Both the position numbers and the translations under genes were made by a program. From the NCBI RefSeq assembly GCF_000153465.1, contig NZ_CH672387.1, positions 2,767,903 to 2,831,902 of the forward strand: a stretch of DNA of 64,000 nt, read 5' to 3'. Below are positions 34,187-45,897 of this stretch, piece after piece; position 1 is the stretch's first letter, and each line of letters opens with the position of its first letter. Source of the DNA: Aurantimonas manganoxydans SI85-9A1 (GTDB taxonomy: Bacteria; Pseudomonadota; Alphaproteobacteria; Rhizobiales; Rhizobiaceae). The notes under the pieces are model-generated. The model was given only the letters and a program-made list of their open reading frames with translations. It did no database searches and had not been told where the DNA came from.

Positions 34187-36562
34187 ATGGGTGGATCAGT
34201 TCGTCAGCGGTACCCATCCATCATGTTCGACGCATCATCCGCCAAGCCTGCCCGGGAGGAGCCTCAGGGCCACGCCGCTGATCGTCTGCGCGGCGTCCAG
34301 CTGACGAGCATCCTCAAGACCACCCCGGTCATGATGTTCGGCAACGTGATGAACGCGATCATCATTCTCGGCATGTCATCCGGCGAGGCGTTTTCTCCCT
34401 GGGCGCTGATCTGGCTCCTGGGGCTGTCCTACATCGTTCTGGTCTCGATCCGCGCCTGGTCGCGCTTCCAGCGGCGTGCACCGCTGGTGTCGGCGTCGAG
34501 CCGCGCCACCGCGCATGCTGTGCGAAGCGCTTTCATCCTCGGCGCCTGGTGGGGTCTGGCGATCCTAACCTTCTACCCCTCCTCCGATGGTGATGCGAAG
34601 AGCGTCATCGCCGTCATCGCCATGGGAATGATCTGCGGCGGCGGCTTTGCGCTGTCCGCGCTGAAGCGAGCCCTGCAGGCCTTCATCATCCCGCTGTTCG
34701 TCGGATCGGTGGTCGCACTCGGCATCTCGCAGGGGACGAACGACTATTTCCTCCTGGCTCTGCTCTTGGGCTTCACCTTCATCGTCTATCGCGCGAGTTG
34801 CGCACGCGGCGAACTGCTGCAGGAGAATCTCGAAGGCCATCAGAAGCTCGCCGAACAATCCTCGATCATCGAGCTCCTCCTGCGCGAGTTCGAGGAAGGC
34901 ACGAGCGACTGGATCTGGCAGACGGGTCACGACGGACAACTGGTGCGCGGCGGCGACCGGTTCTCGCAGATCTTCGGTCGCGGGACCGACCGTCTGATAC
35001 CGAACGGCGACCAGACATTCGCAGGACAAGGCCTCGATCTGTCGCCCATCGCCCAGCCGATGCTCGAACGCACCCCGTTCCGCGAAACGATCATCGAGAT
35101 ACCCAGTCCGCAGGGGGCGGCCTGGATCGCCATGACGGGCAAGCCGATCTTCGGCCATGATGGCGCGTTCACCGGCTATCGCGGGGTGGCGTCGGATATC
35201 ACCGCGACCACGCATGCCGAGCGCCGAATCGCCTATCTCGCCCATCACGACAGCCTGACCGGCCTGGCCAACCGCAGCTGGTTTGCCGAAGAGATCGACC
35301 GCATCTGCGCGTCCCCGCCGCCGCAAGGCCCAACCTCCAGCCTGCTGTATCTCGACCTCGACAATTTCAAGCTGATCAACGATCGCAATGGTCACCTCAC
35401 CGGCGACCAGCTCCTGCGGCAGGTCGCGGCCCGTCTGCTGCGTATCGTGGAGCCGGGCGACATGGTGGCGCGGATCGGCGGCGACGAGTTCGCCATCGTC
35501 GCCCACTCGGCGCCTGATACGGCCTCGGCCGACAGTCTGGCGACAGCCATTCTGGCGTGCTTCGCGACGCCCTTCAGCCTTGGCGCCGAACTGGCCAATG
35601 TGGGCTGCTCGGTCGGCATCGCCTTTCCGGGGCTCGATGGCGCCAATCCCGACGACCTCCTGCGCAACGCCGACCTGGCGCTCTACGAGGCCAAGGCAGC
35701 CGGTAAGAACACCTTCTGCTTCTTCGAAAGCGAGATGGCACAGCGCCTGCGGGACCGGCACCGCCTCGAATACGATCTGCGATGTGCCGTCGAACGCAAC
35801 GAACTCGTTCTCAATTACCAGCCGATCGTCGACAGCCGCACCCGCCAGACGCTCGGGTTCGAGGCCCTTGTCCGGTGGGAGCATCCCCTGCACGGGCGCG
35901 TCCAGCCCGACCATTTCATCCCGCTCGCCGAACAGACCGGCGCGATCTGCGGGATCGGCGCCTGGGTCCTGCGCGAAGCGTGCCGCAACGCGGCCTCATG
36001 GGGCGATCATCTGACCGTGGCGGTCAATGTCTCGGTCGATCAGTTCCGGCACGGCACGATCATGACGGATGTGGAAGACGCACTCGCCAGTTCCGGCCTT
36101 GCGGCGGACCGGCTCGAACTGGAAATCACGGAGAGCCTGTTCATTGACGACCCGGAGGCGGTCGTGACGGTGCTGCATCGGCTGCGGTCGCTCGGCGTAC
36201 GGATCGCGCTCGACGATTTCGGAACCGGCTATTCCAGCCTCTCCTATCTGCGCAAATTCCCGTTCGACAAGCTGAAGATCGACCGGTCCTTCGTCAACGC
36301 GATCAAGGACGATCGGATTGCCCACGGAATCCTGGAAACGATCCTGGCGCTCGGCCGCGTGCTCGATCTCAGCGTGACGGCGGAAGGCGTCGAAGATGCC
36401 GAACAGATCGACATCCTCACCCGAATGACCTGCAACCAGTTCCAAGGCTATTATTTCAGCCGCCCGATGGAAGCCGCCGATCTCGGCGCCTACCTCCTGC
36501 GCGATTTCTGCGCCACGGCCGAGACAAGCCGGGCGTCCTGCGTGGCTCTGGCGACCACCTGA
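34187..36562 (+). CDS. membrane-anchored GGDEF-EAL (c-di-GMP) protein
   Basis: A ~791-residue signalling protein. Residues ~40-205 hold about six membrane segments (e.g. VMMFGNVMNAIIILGMS, FIIPLFVGSVVALGI, FLLALLLGFTFIVY). A PAS-like region follows (SDWIWQTGHDGQLVRGGDRF, ending YRGVASDITATTHAERRIAY). GGDEF is intact at 431-435 (RIGGDEFAIVAH) and EAL at 559-561 (GFEALVRWEHP) with DDFGTGYSSLSYLRKFPFDK, so both cyclase and phosphodiesterase activities are possible. Start choice is uncertain: ATG 34187, TTG 34184 or ATG 34223; none has a strong ribosome site. Confidence 0.92.
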   Translation: MGGSVRQRYPSIMFDASSAKPAREEPQGHAADRLRGVQLTSILKTTPVMMFGNVMNAIIILGMSSGEAFSPWALIWLLGLSYIVLVSIRAWSRFQRRAPLVSASSRATAHAVRSAFILGAWWGLAILTFYPSSDGDAKSVIAVIAMGMICGGGFALSALKRALQAFIIPLFVGSVVALGISQGTNDYFLLALLLGFTFIVYRASCARGELLQENLEGHQKLAEQSSIIELLLREFEEGTSDWIWQTGHDGQLVRGGDRFSQIFGRGTDRLIPNGDQTFAGQGLDLSPIAQPMLERTPFRETIIEIPSPQGAAWIAMTGKPIFGHDGAFTGYRGVASDITATTHAERRIAYLAHHDSLTGLANRSWFAEEIDRICASPPPQGPTSSLLYLDLDNFKLINDRNGHLTGDQLLRQVAARLLRIVEPGDMVARIGGDEFAIVAHSAPDTASADSLATAILACFATPFSLGAELANVGCSVGIAFPGLDGANPDDLLRNADLALYEAKAAGKNTFCFFESEMAQRLRDRHRLEYDLRCAVERNELVLNYQPIVDSRTRQTLGFEALVRWEHPLHGRVQPDHFIPLAEQTGAICGIGAWVLREACRNAASWGDHLTVAVNVSVDQFRHGTIMTDVEDALASSGLAADRLELEITESLFIDDPEAVVTVLHRLRSLGVRIALDDFGTGYSSLSYLRKFPFDKLKIDRSFVNAIKDDRIAHGILETILALGRVLDLSVTAEGVEDAEQIDILTRMTCNQFQGYYFSRPMEAADLGAYLLRDFCATAETSRASCVALATT

Positions 36563-36596
36563 CTGGAAAGTCAGCCCGCCATTGCCGCCCGCGCCG

Positions 36597-37160
36597 TCAG
36601 TCGCCTTCGAATGCGATCAGCGTACGCACTTGCACGCCGAGCGCTTCGAGCCGCTTGCGCCCGCCCAGATCGGGCAGATCGATAACGAAGCAGGCCGCGA
36701 CGATCTCCGCTCCGAGTTCCCGCAGCAGCTTGACCGCACCTTCTGCCGTGCCGCCGGTCGCAATCAGATCATCGGTGAGCAGCACGCGCTGGCCCGGACG
36801 GACCGCGTCGCGGTGCATCTCCATCTCGTCGACGCCGTATTCGAGGCTGTAGGCCACGCGGATCGTATCGTGCGGCAGCTTGCCCTTCTTCCGGATCGGC
36901 ACGAAGCCGGCGGAGAGCTGGTGGGCGAGCGCACCGCCGAGGATGAAGCCCCGGGCTTCGATGCCGGCGACGAGATCGACCTGCTCGTCCCGATGACCAT
37001 CGACCAGCGCATCGACGGCGCCGCGGAATGCATCCGCATCGGCCAGAAGCGTCGTGATATCGCGGAACTGGATGCCCGGCTTGGGGTAGTCCGGGATGGT
37101 CCGGATCGCCGCAGTGAGGTCGAAGCCCTTGGCCATCGAAGCGGCTTTGCTCGTGCTCAC
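36597..37160 (-). CDS. apt: adenine phosphoribosyltransferase
   Basis: A 187-residue purine-salvage enzyme converting adenine and PRPP to [23 protein letters not shown] is the family opening, [17 protein letters not shown] the adenine-site region, and [20 protein letters not shown] the PRPP-binding loop. The start is taken as GTG at 37158-37160, which overlaps the upstream stop as GTGA and has AGAGGA six bases away; the ATG nine codons later lacks a ribosome site. It is co-transcribed with the ABM-domain gene. Confidence 0.95.
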   Translation of the reverse strand: MSTSKAASMAKGFDLTAAIRTIPDYPKPGIQFRDITTLLADADAFRGAVDALVDGHRDEQVDLVAGIEARGFILGGALAHQLSAGFVPIRKKGKLPHDTIRVAYSLEYGVDEMEMHRDAVRPGQRVLLTDDLIATGGTAEGAVKLLRELGAEIVAACFVIDLPDLGGRKRLEALGVQVRTLIAFEGD

Positions 37161-37483
37161 GCCCCGTCCTCTCGTCCAATGGTCTGGATCACGTCGAAGC
37201 CTTCAAACTGCGGATGCCCGTCATAGAGTGGGCGCGTACCGCCGGCCTTGCCGTGAGCGGCGCGGAACGCCTCGGATCGCGTCCAGGCTTCGAACGCACC
37301 ATGATCGCGCCAGACGGTGTGCGAGGCATAGAGCGTATGGCCTTCGCTGGCCGAGCCCTTCAGCATATGGAACTCGACAAAGCCCGGCACGTCCTGCAGC
37401 CGGGATTCCCGGTTGAGCCAGAGCGCTTCGAACTCCTGTTCGGCGCCCGCCAGCACCCTGAAGCGGTTCATCGCGATATACAT
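37157..37483 (-). CDS. antibiotic biosynthesis monooxygenase (ABM) domain protein
   Basis: A 108-residue dimeric alpha/beta-barrel type protein: [20 protein letters not shown], then [11 protein letters not shown] and the [20 protein letters not shown] helix. The same fold includes heme-degrading monooxygenases of the IsdG type, and the N-terminal MNRF with the later H-G-K-A segment would fit that group, but heme ligands cannot be assigned with confidence. AAGGAG precedes the ATG by nine bases. It overlaps apt by four bases. Confidence 0.82.
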   Translation of the reverse strand: MYIAMNRFRVLAGAEQEFEALWLNRESRLQDVPGFVEFHMLKGSASEGHTLYASHTVWRDHGAFEAWTRSEAFRAAHGKAGGTRPLYDGHPQFEGFDVIQTIGREDGA

Positions 37484-37557
37484 GCAACGCGTCTCCTTGG
37501 CTGAAGTGGATCATGCGAACGGGTCGGCAGGGCACATGCTGCCCTTGCACCGGCGCA

Positions 37558-37582
37558 GGAAAAAGGGGGCCGTAGCCCCCTT
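37558..37582 (-). terminator. intrinsic terminator of petABC
   Basis: On the minus strand, AAGGGGGC and GCCCCCTT pair around a four-base loop and are followed by a run of Ts (As at 37560-37564 on the plus strand). It lies about 36 bases after the petC stop, a clean factor-independent terminator for the bc1 operon. Confidence 0.88.
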
Positions 37583-37618
37583 CGATTCCGTCATCGTTCA
37601 CGTCGTCGTCGACGACGA

Positions 37619-38584
37619 TCAGTGCGGCGTGCCCGCCCATACCCGGCGCTTCACCAGGAACAGCATCGCGGCGAAGATGATCAGGAAGACCATCACGATC
37701 AGGCCGGTTGCCTTGCGCTCCACCATGTGCGGCTCGGCGGCCCACATCATGAAGGCGGTCACGTCGCGCGAATACTGCTCGACGGTCTGGGGTGCCCCAT
37801 CCGGATACTCGATCAGGTCGTCCGACAAGGGCGGCGGCATCGCCAGAGCGGGGCCCGAGAGGAAGTACGGGTTGTAGTAGGTCCCCGGCTGGATCGTGAT
37901 ATCGGCGGGTGCCTCTTCGCCATATCCGGTCAAGAGGGCATGGATGTAATCCGGACCGCCTTCGGCATACTGGGTGAAGATGTCGAACACGAAGGTCGGG
38001 AAACCCCGTTCGACGGCGCGCGCCTTGGCGAGCAGCGAGAAGTCTGGCGGATGGGCACCGCCATTGGCCGCGGCGGCGGCTGCCGGGTTCGGGAACGGCG
38101 CCGGGAAGTGATCCGACGGGATACCGGGCCGCTCGAACATCTCACCGGAATCATCCGGGCCGTCCTGGACGGTGTATTCGGCGGCGAAGGCCTTCACCTG
38201 GGCGTCGCTGTAGCCGAGATCGGTCAGCGTACGCATCGCCACGAGATTCATCGAGTGACAGGACGCGCAGACTTCCTTGTACACCTTCAGACCGCGCTGA
38301 AGCTGGCCGAGGTCGTAGTGGCCGAACGGGCCGGCAAAACTCCAGCTCATCTCTTCCGGCTTGCGAAGCGGGTAATGCGGCGTTTCGCCGTGCCCCCCTT
38401 CGGCTGCGGCCTCGTGTTCCGCCTCGGTCTCGGCTGCACCTTCGGCCGCCGCACCCTCGGCTGCCGTGCCAATGGCGTCGGCCTGGGCCTCGACTGCTTC
38501 CGACTGTGCGTCCTGAGCCATCGCCACCGACATCGGAGCGGTGAAGACGCCGGCCGCGAGCAGGGCTGACAATAGTCTAATCAT
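37619..38584 (-). CDS. petC: cytochrome c1
   Basis: A 321-residue subunit of the cytochrome bc1 complex, passing electrons from the Rieske protein to soluble cytochrome c on the periplasmic side. A Sec signal (LLSALLAAGVFTAPMSVAMA) precedes an acidic Ala/Glu-rich linker (residues ~25-65) that is longer than usual. Heme c is bound by CASCH (C106-H110), with the methionine ligand in ALAMPPPL. The C-terminal TM (GLIVMVFLIIFAAMLFLV) anchors it. It is a stand-alone c1, not the fused b-c1 found in some rhizobia. It is the last gene of petABC. Confidence 0.96.
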   Translation of the reverse strand: MIRLLSALLAAGVFTAPMSVAMAQDAQSEAVEAQADAIGTAAEGAAAEGAAETEAEHEAAAEGGHGETPHYPLRKPEEMSWSFAGPFGHYDLGQLQRGLKVYKEVCASCHSMNLVAMRTLTDLGYSDAQVKAFAAEYTVQDGPDDSGEMFERPGIPSDHFPAPFPNPAAAAAANGGAHPPDFSLLAKARAVERGFPTFVFDIFTQYAEGGPDYIHALLTGYGEEAPADITIQPGTYYNPYFLSGPALAMPPPLSDDLIEYPDGAPQTVEQYSRDVTAFMMWAAEPHMVERKATGLIVMVFLIIFAAMLFLVKRRVWAGTPH

Positions 38585-38612
38585 GGAATGTTCTCTCCGA
38601 AGCCGTCCGAGC

Positions 38613-39908
38613 TCAGCCTTTGGTCTCTGGTGAAGCAGTCGCGCCGGCCGGCCGACCGCTGCCGCCATGCTTGGCCAGCACGGCCTCCGTGATCGAGTTC
38701 GGCAGCTTCTTCGGCTTCTCCACGAGACCGAGGATCGGCAGGATGATCAGGAAGTGCGCGAAGTAGTAGATCGTACCGATGAGGGCGAGCGTCGGGTAGA
38801 TGCCCTCCGCCGGCTTCGCACCGAGCCAGCCCAGAAACACGCAATCGAAGGCGAAGACCCAGAACAGGACCCTGTAGATCGGACGATATGCCGCCGAACG
38901 CACCCGCGAGGTATCCAGCCACGGCAGGAAGAACAGGACGATGATCGATCCGAACATCACCAGCACGCCGCCGAGCTTGGAGTCGATCGGGCCGATGTTG
39001 AAGGTGATGGCACGCAGCATCGCGTAGAACGGCAGGAAGTACCATTCCGGAACGATGTGAGCCGGCGTTTTAAGCGGGTTCGCCTCGATGTAGTTGTCGG
39101 GATGGCCGAGGAAGTTCGGCAGGTAGAAGACGAAATAGGCGAAGATCGCGAGGAACACGACCATCGCGAAACCGTCCTTGACCGTGGCGTGCGGGGTGAA
39201 CGGAACCGTGTCCTTCGACGACTTGACCTCGACGCCGGTCGGGTTGGTCTGGCCGGTCACATGCAGCGCCCAGACGTGCAGGATCACGACGCCGGCGATC
39301 ATGAAGGGGAGCAGGTAATGCAGCGAGAAGAAGCGGTTCAGCGTGGCGTTGTCCACCGAGAAGCCGCCGAGCAGCAACTGCTGGATCGGATCGCCGATCA
39401 GCGGGAAGGCGGTGAAGAAGCCGGTGATCACCGTGGCGCCCCAGAAGGACATCTGGCCCCACGGCAGAACGTAGCCCATGAAGGCGGTCGCCATCATCAG
39501 GAGGAAGATGATCACGCCGAGGATCCAGAGCACTTCGCGCGGCTGCTTGTACGAGCCGTAATAGAGGCCGCGGAAGATGTGCAGATACACCGCGATGAAG
39601 AAGAACGAGGCGCCGGTGGCGTGCATGTAGCGCAGCAGCCAGCCCCAGTTGACATCACGCATGATCTTCTCGACCGACTCGAAGGCGATGCCCGAGGAGG
39701 CCGCGTAGTGCATGGCCAGGACGACACCGGTGAGGATCTGAGAGACCAGGAAGATCGCGAGGATGCCGCCGAAGGTGTAGGCGTAGTTCAGGTTGCGCGG
39801 CGTCGGATATGCCACGAAGGAATCGTAGACGAGACGCGGCAGCGGCAGACGGGCGTCCATCCACTGCATGACACCGCTCGACGGAACGTAGGAAGAATGA
39901 CTGCTCAT
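38613..39908 (-). CDS. petB: cytochrome b of the bc1 complex
   Basis: A 431-residue integral membrane subunit with eight expected helices and two b hemes. [40 protein letters not shown] (heme histidines), [20 protein letters not shown] (Qo site) and the Qo-site PEWY ([13 protein letters not shown]) are all intact. It oxidises ubiquinol at Qo and reduces quinone at Qi. Second gene of petABC, 21 bases after petA. Confidence 0.97.
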   Translation of the reverse strand: MSSHSSYVPSSGVMQWMDARLPLPRLVYDSFVAYPTPRNLNYAYTFGGILAIFLVSQILTGVVLAMHYAASSGIAFESVEKIMRDVNWGWLLRYMHATGASFFFIAVYLHIFRGLYYGSYKQPREVLWILGVIIFLLMMATAFMGYVLPWGQMSFWGATVITGFFTAFPLIGDPIQQLLLGGFSVDNATLNRFFSLHYLLPFMIAGVVILHVWALHVTGQTNPTGVEVKSSKDTVPFTPHATVKDGFAMVVFLAIFAYFVFYLPNFLGHPDNYIEANPLKTPAHIVPEWYFLPFYAMLRAITFNIGPIDSKLGGVLVMFGSIIVLFFLPWLDTSRVRSAAYRPIYRVLFWVFAFDCVFLGWLGAKPAEGIYPTLALIGTIYYFAHFLIILPILGLVEKPKKLPNSITEAVLAKHGGSGRPAGATASPETKG

Positions 39909-39929
39909 TATGGGTAACCTTCTCCCGGA

Positions 39930-40490
39930 TCAGCCGATGCGGACAGTGGTGTCGGACGTGAACGTGTAGGGCGGGATGTCCATGTTCGTCGGGGCCGGCC
40001 CCTGGCGGATACGTCCTGCCGTGTCGTAGGCCGAACCGTGGCACGGGCAGAACCAGCCGTCGAAGGGCCCGGAATTGCCGAGCGGGATGCAGCCGAGATG
40101 CGTGCAGACGCCAACCATCACGAGCCAGGCTTCCTTGCCGTCTGTCGCACGGTTTTCGTCGGTCGCCGGCGCGTCACCCGACAGATTGGCGTTCCGGGCG
40201 ATCGGATCCTTCAGCTCTTCGAGCGGAACCGCGCGGGCCTCTTCGATCTCGGCTTCCGTGCGCTGGCGGATGAAGATCGGCTTGCCGCGCCATTTGGCGG
40301 TGATCGACTGGCCCACCTCGACTTGGCTAACATCGACGTCGATCTCGGCGAGAGCGAGCGTCGCGGCATCGGGGTTCATCTGGTCGATGAACGGCCAGGC
40401 CAACGCCGCCGCGCCGACTGCGCCGACCGCACCAGTGGCGATGTAGAGGAAATCCCGACGGCTGGGTTCGGTGGTTTCGTTGAGGCTCAC
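39930..40490 (-). CDS. petA: ubiquinol-cytochrome c reductase iron-sulfur (Rieske) subunit
   Basis: A 186-residue Rieske protein. The N-terminus has a twin-arginine motif ([14 protein letters not shown]) and one TM that remains as an anchor. The 2Fe-2S ligands are in CTHLGC and CPCHGS. GTG at 40488-40490 is chosen, with AAGGAG 11 bases upstream; the longer frame has no resemblance. First gene of petABC; the promoter must lie in 40491-40733, where I cannot pick a site. The petP-petR-like pair at 18.1-19.4 kb is a candidate regulator. Confidence 0.96.
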   Translation of the reverse strand: MSLNETTEPSRRDFLYIATGAVGAVGAAALAWPFIDQMNPDAATLALAEIDVDVSQVEVGQSITAKWRGKPIFIRQRTEAEIEEARAVPLEELKDPIARNANLSGDAPATDENRATDGKEAWLVMVGVCTHLGCIPLGNSGPFDGWFCPCHGSAYDTAGRIRQGPAPTNMDIPPYTFTSDTTVRIG

Positions 40491-40733
40491 GGCGGCTGCC
40501 ACTCCTTGACTGATCGTGCGCGGATCGCCCCGCTTGTTGCGGATTCGACCCCGTGCGGCAAGAGGAGACATGACGCAATATCGCCACGCTCCTGACAGGA
40601 TTACGATTTCGGGCGTTTCTATGCGCGAACCTTGGCGCTTGTCCAGACTGGAAGGGCTCCAAGGTCCAAGTGTCGCTGTGCGATCACAAGCCTCAGGGCA
40701 GCCGGGTGGGTGCCGGCGGACTAGTCTTGGCCT

Positions 40734-42661
40734 TCATACAGCGGCGCGATCGGCCTCCTGAGGAACCGGTTCGGTCCTCGTGGCGTCGCCCGCGTAGAGG
40801 AAGCCGCCGGACTGGCGTGCCCACAGGCTGGCATACAGCCCTCCGCCCGCGACCAGCGCGGCATGAGTCCCCTGCTCCACAATCCGCCCCTCGTCGAGCA
40901 CGATCAGCCGGTCCATGGCAGCCAGCGTCGACAGGCGATGGGCGATGGCGATCACGGTCTTGCCCTGCATCATGGCGGACAGATTGTCCTGAATGGCAGC
41001 CTCCACCTCCGAATCGAGCGCCGAGGTCGCCTCGTCGAGAACGAGGATCGGGGCGTCCTTCAGGAGGACGCGGGCAATCGCGATCCGCTGGCGCTGGCCA
41101 CCCGAGAGCTTGATGCCCCGCTCACCCACATGGGCATCGTAGCCGCTGCGGCCCTTCGGGTCGCGCAGCCCCGGAATGAACTCCTCGGCGCTGGCGCGCT
41201 CGGCCGCCGACAGGATATCGCCATCGTCGGCGCCGGGCCGGCCATAAGCGATATTGTCGCGGATCGAGCGGTGCAGCAGCGACGTGTCCTGCGTCACCAC
41301 GCCGACGGCACCGCGCAGCGAGGCCTGGGTCACCGCGGCGATGTCCTGCCCGTCGATCAGAATTCGGCCGCCCTCGAGGTCGTAGAGCCGCAGCAGCAGG
41401 TTGACGAGCGTCGTCTTGCCGGCACCGGAGCGGCCGACGAGCCCGACCTTCTCTCCGGCCCGGATCGTGAGCGACAGATCCTCGATGATCCCGCCGCCCT
41501 TGCCATAGTGGAACGTCACGTTCTCGTAGCGGATCCCGCCGCGCGTCGCCGTCAGCGGCTGGGCATCCGCCCGGTCGATGAGCGCGGGCTGTGCCGTGAC
41601 GGTGGCCACGGCATCCTGGATCGTCCCGTAATTGCGTACCAGACCGTTGATATTGAACATCATCCAGCCCGACATCTGGTTGAGGCGCAGAACCAGGCCC
41701 AGTGCGATCGCAACTCCGCCGGTGGTGACGCTGCCCGCCTGCCAGCCAAGGATCGCGACGGCTCCGACCCCGGTCATCATCAGGCCGTTGAGGACGGCGA
41801 CCGCGGTGCGCACGCCGGTGAGCGCCCGGGTCATGCGCCGCACCGCCTCGACGAGGTAGCTGAAGCCGTCCTTGACGAAGGCATCTTCGCGCCGGGACGA
41901 GTCGAACAGCTTCACCGAGAGGATATTGGTGAAGCTGTCGACGACGCGGCCGGAGACGACGGACCGGGCCTCGGCGGCCGCCCGGCCGTTCTCGCGGATC
42001 TTCGGCAGGAGATTGCGGATGATCCAGAGATAGCCGAGCGTCCACAGGCCCAGCACCATCGCCATACGCCAGTCGATGGCGCCGAGGATGCTGACGGTGA
42101 GGATGATGAAGGTAACGAAGGACCAGAAGGTCTGGAGGATCGTCGTGATGAAGTCGCCCGTGGCCTGCCCGACCTGCTGGACCTTCTGCGACAGCCGTCC
42201 GGCAAAGTCGTTCTGGAAGAAGGTGTAGGTCTGCTCCATCAACCGGCGATAGCTCTGCCAGCGGATTCGATTGTAGAAGCTCGGCGAGATCACCTGCTCT
42301 TCCAGCACCGAGGAGGCAAACAGCACCAGGGCGCGGCCGATCAGCGTCAGGAAGGCGAGAATCGCCACCAGCCAGAAATTCTCCGCCAGGAACGTCGCCG
42401 GCGAGGACCGCTCCATCGCGTCGATCAACCAGCCGACGCCGGTATAGAGCGCTGCTTCGATGCCCCCAGTCAGCCCGCCCGTGATCAGCAGAGCCCCGAG
42501 TGGCCATTTCGCCTGACGGGCGAAGTGCCAGATGAAGCGGTTGATCTCCGACGGCAGCGGGGCCAGATGGCCGGTGCGATTGAGCCGCGCATCCTCGCGG
42601 TCCTCGCCCTGATCCTCGAAGGGATCGAGCAGCGTCTCGAAGCGCCGGAGAAAGCGGTCCA

Positions 42662-42665
<4 letters not shown>
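40734..42665 (-). CDS. ABC transporter, fused permease/ATP-binding half (second of pair)
   Basis: A 643-residue exporter half-transporter: a ~60-residue cytosolic lead, six TM helices, then an ATPase domain with Walker A GRSGAGKTTLV, signature KLSGGQRQRIAIARV, Walker B ILVLDEATSALDSE and the H-loop IAIAHRLS. It starts inside the stop of the preceding paralogue (ATGA), so the two probably form a heterodimer. Substrate unknown; lipid-linked or drug-like exporters of this type are common in this position in rhizobia. Confidence 0.93.
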
Positions 42666-44533
<1,868 letters not shown>

Positions 44534-44773
44534 CAAAAAGGCTTTCCAATCGGTGTGTCGGGCGGTTCCGGCCGCTCCGGGAACACCCGAATTGCGACGG
44601 AGCGGCGCTCCCGGATCCCGGCGACCATGCCGCCGGACATGTGACTGCAGACTGTGTCGTCGTTGCGAAGGATGGCGCGTTCGCCCCGTCAGGAGCATCG
44701 CCGACATATTCGGGATATAGGAAGCCTGGCTGCGGAATCACGGGGCCGGACAGCGCAGGCGAGCGACAGCATC

Positions 44774-45274
44774 GTGAAACCAGACAGCACCGACAAGTTA
44801 TTTCAGGAAGGGCCGGGGATCTCGTTGGCGCTGTACCAGCCCGACATCGCCGGAAACACCGGCACGATTATGCGGCTGGGAGCCTGTCTGGGCTTGCCGG
44901 TCGAGATCATCGAACCGGCCGGCTTCGACCTGTCGGACCGGGCGCTGAAGCGTGCGGGGATGGACTACCTCGCCATGTCGCGGCTGGTTCGGCACGTCGA
45001 TTTCGCCGCGTTCGATGCGGCGCGCCGCGCGGCCGGACGGCGTATCGTGCTGTTCACGACCCGCAGTTCCGAAATCTATACGGATTTCACCTATGAGCCG
45101 GGTGACGTCCTGATGTTCGGTCGCGAGAGCGCCGGCGTGACCGACGCCATCCATGCGACCGCGGACGCGAGCGTGACGATCCCGATGGAGGGTGGCGGAC
45201 GGTCGATCAATCTGGCCGTGGCCGCCGGAATGGCGGCTGGTGAAGTTCTTCGACAGTTACGGTGGCAACAATAA
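44774..45274 (+). CDS. trmL: tRNA (cytidine/uridine-34-2'-O)-methyltransferase
   Basis: A 166-residue SPOUT methyltransferase, close to the ~157 of E. coli TrmL, that methylates the wobble ribose of tRNA-Leu. LALYQPDIAGNTGTIMRLGA, EIIEPAGFDLSDRALKRAGM, LMFGRESAGV and the knot segment RSINLAVAAGMAAGEVLRQL are visible. No ATG fits; GTG at 44774 gives the expected length but has only a weak ribosome site. Divergent from the ABC exporter pair. Confidence 0.92.
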   Translation: MKPDSTDKLFQEGPGISLALYQPDIAGNTGTIMRLGACLGLPVEIIEPAGFDLSDRALKRAGMDYLAMSRLVRHVDFAAFDAARRAAGRRIVLFTTRSSEIYTDFTYEPGDVLMFGRESAGVTDAIHATADASVTIPMEGGGRSINLAVAAGMAAGEVLRQLRWQQ

Positions 45275-45404
45275 CTCAAGTCGGAATCGTCATCGTTAGC
45301 GTCCAATTAAGCAAATCCAAGCAATATGAGGAACCGACCTGCGAAAGGCACGTTGCCTGTCCAACGTTGGAACTTTGCTCTCTTCTACCTGAAAGGCCAA
45401 TGAA

Positions 45405-45584
45405 ATGAGTGAACTGGCCAGAACGCTTTCGAACAGACGGCGCCAGTCGGAGATCGCGCGTTTTCTTCAGAACACGCCAAGCTTCTCGGCGCCGACAGGA
45501 CTGCCACAGTCGATCCGCGAGCAACTCGAGCGTCTGCAGGTTGCCGAAGCGAAGATGCCGCAGCCGGGCAGCAATCCACGCTGA
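45405..45584 (+). CDS. small basic protein (59 residues)
   Basis: A short frame beginning MSELARTLSNRRRQSEIARF and ending MPQPGSNPR. AAAGG lies nine bases before ATG 45405. The sequence is helical and basic at first, then a LPQSIREQLERLQVAEAKM helix. Protein-like composition and a good start signal support it; no family is known to me. Confidence 0.5.
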   Translation: MSELARTLSNRRRQSEIARFLQNTPSFSAPTGLPQSIREQLERLQVAEAKMPQPGSNPR

Positions 45585-45897
45585 TCGCGAAGCCGCGCCG
45601 TTCCAGGCGCGGCACTGTCGCTGGTCCCTGATCAACGAAACCGGCTGGCGTCGACGATGTTCCGCAGCCTGTCATCGCCCATTACGCGCGATGGCTTCTC
45701 TCCCCCTTCCCCTCTTACAATTACCCCATTCGTCCGCGGCGCCTTGTCGCTGGCGTTCGAGATGCGGTTTATGCCGCATCCAGCGCCCGCGGCGCTTGGC
45801 GGAACTCGGATGGCTTCCCACATCGTCGGTGTCGGACAGGCAACTCGCCTGAACCATCACCGGGCTTGCTGCCTTCGAATTTCGGGTTGAGACCGCA
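45585..45897. other. gap before the antiporter gene
   Basis: About 310 bases between the 59-residue gene and the CaCA antiporter. Composition is mixed, with a T/C-rich stretch near 45705-45725. No gene, hairpin or repeat is evident; it presumably holds the antiporter promoter. Confidence 0.4.
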
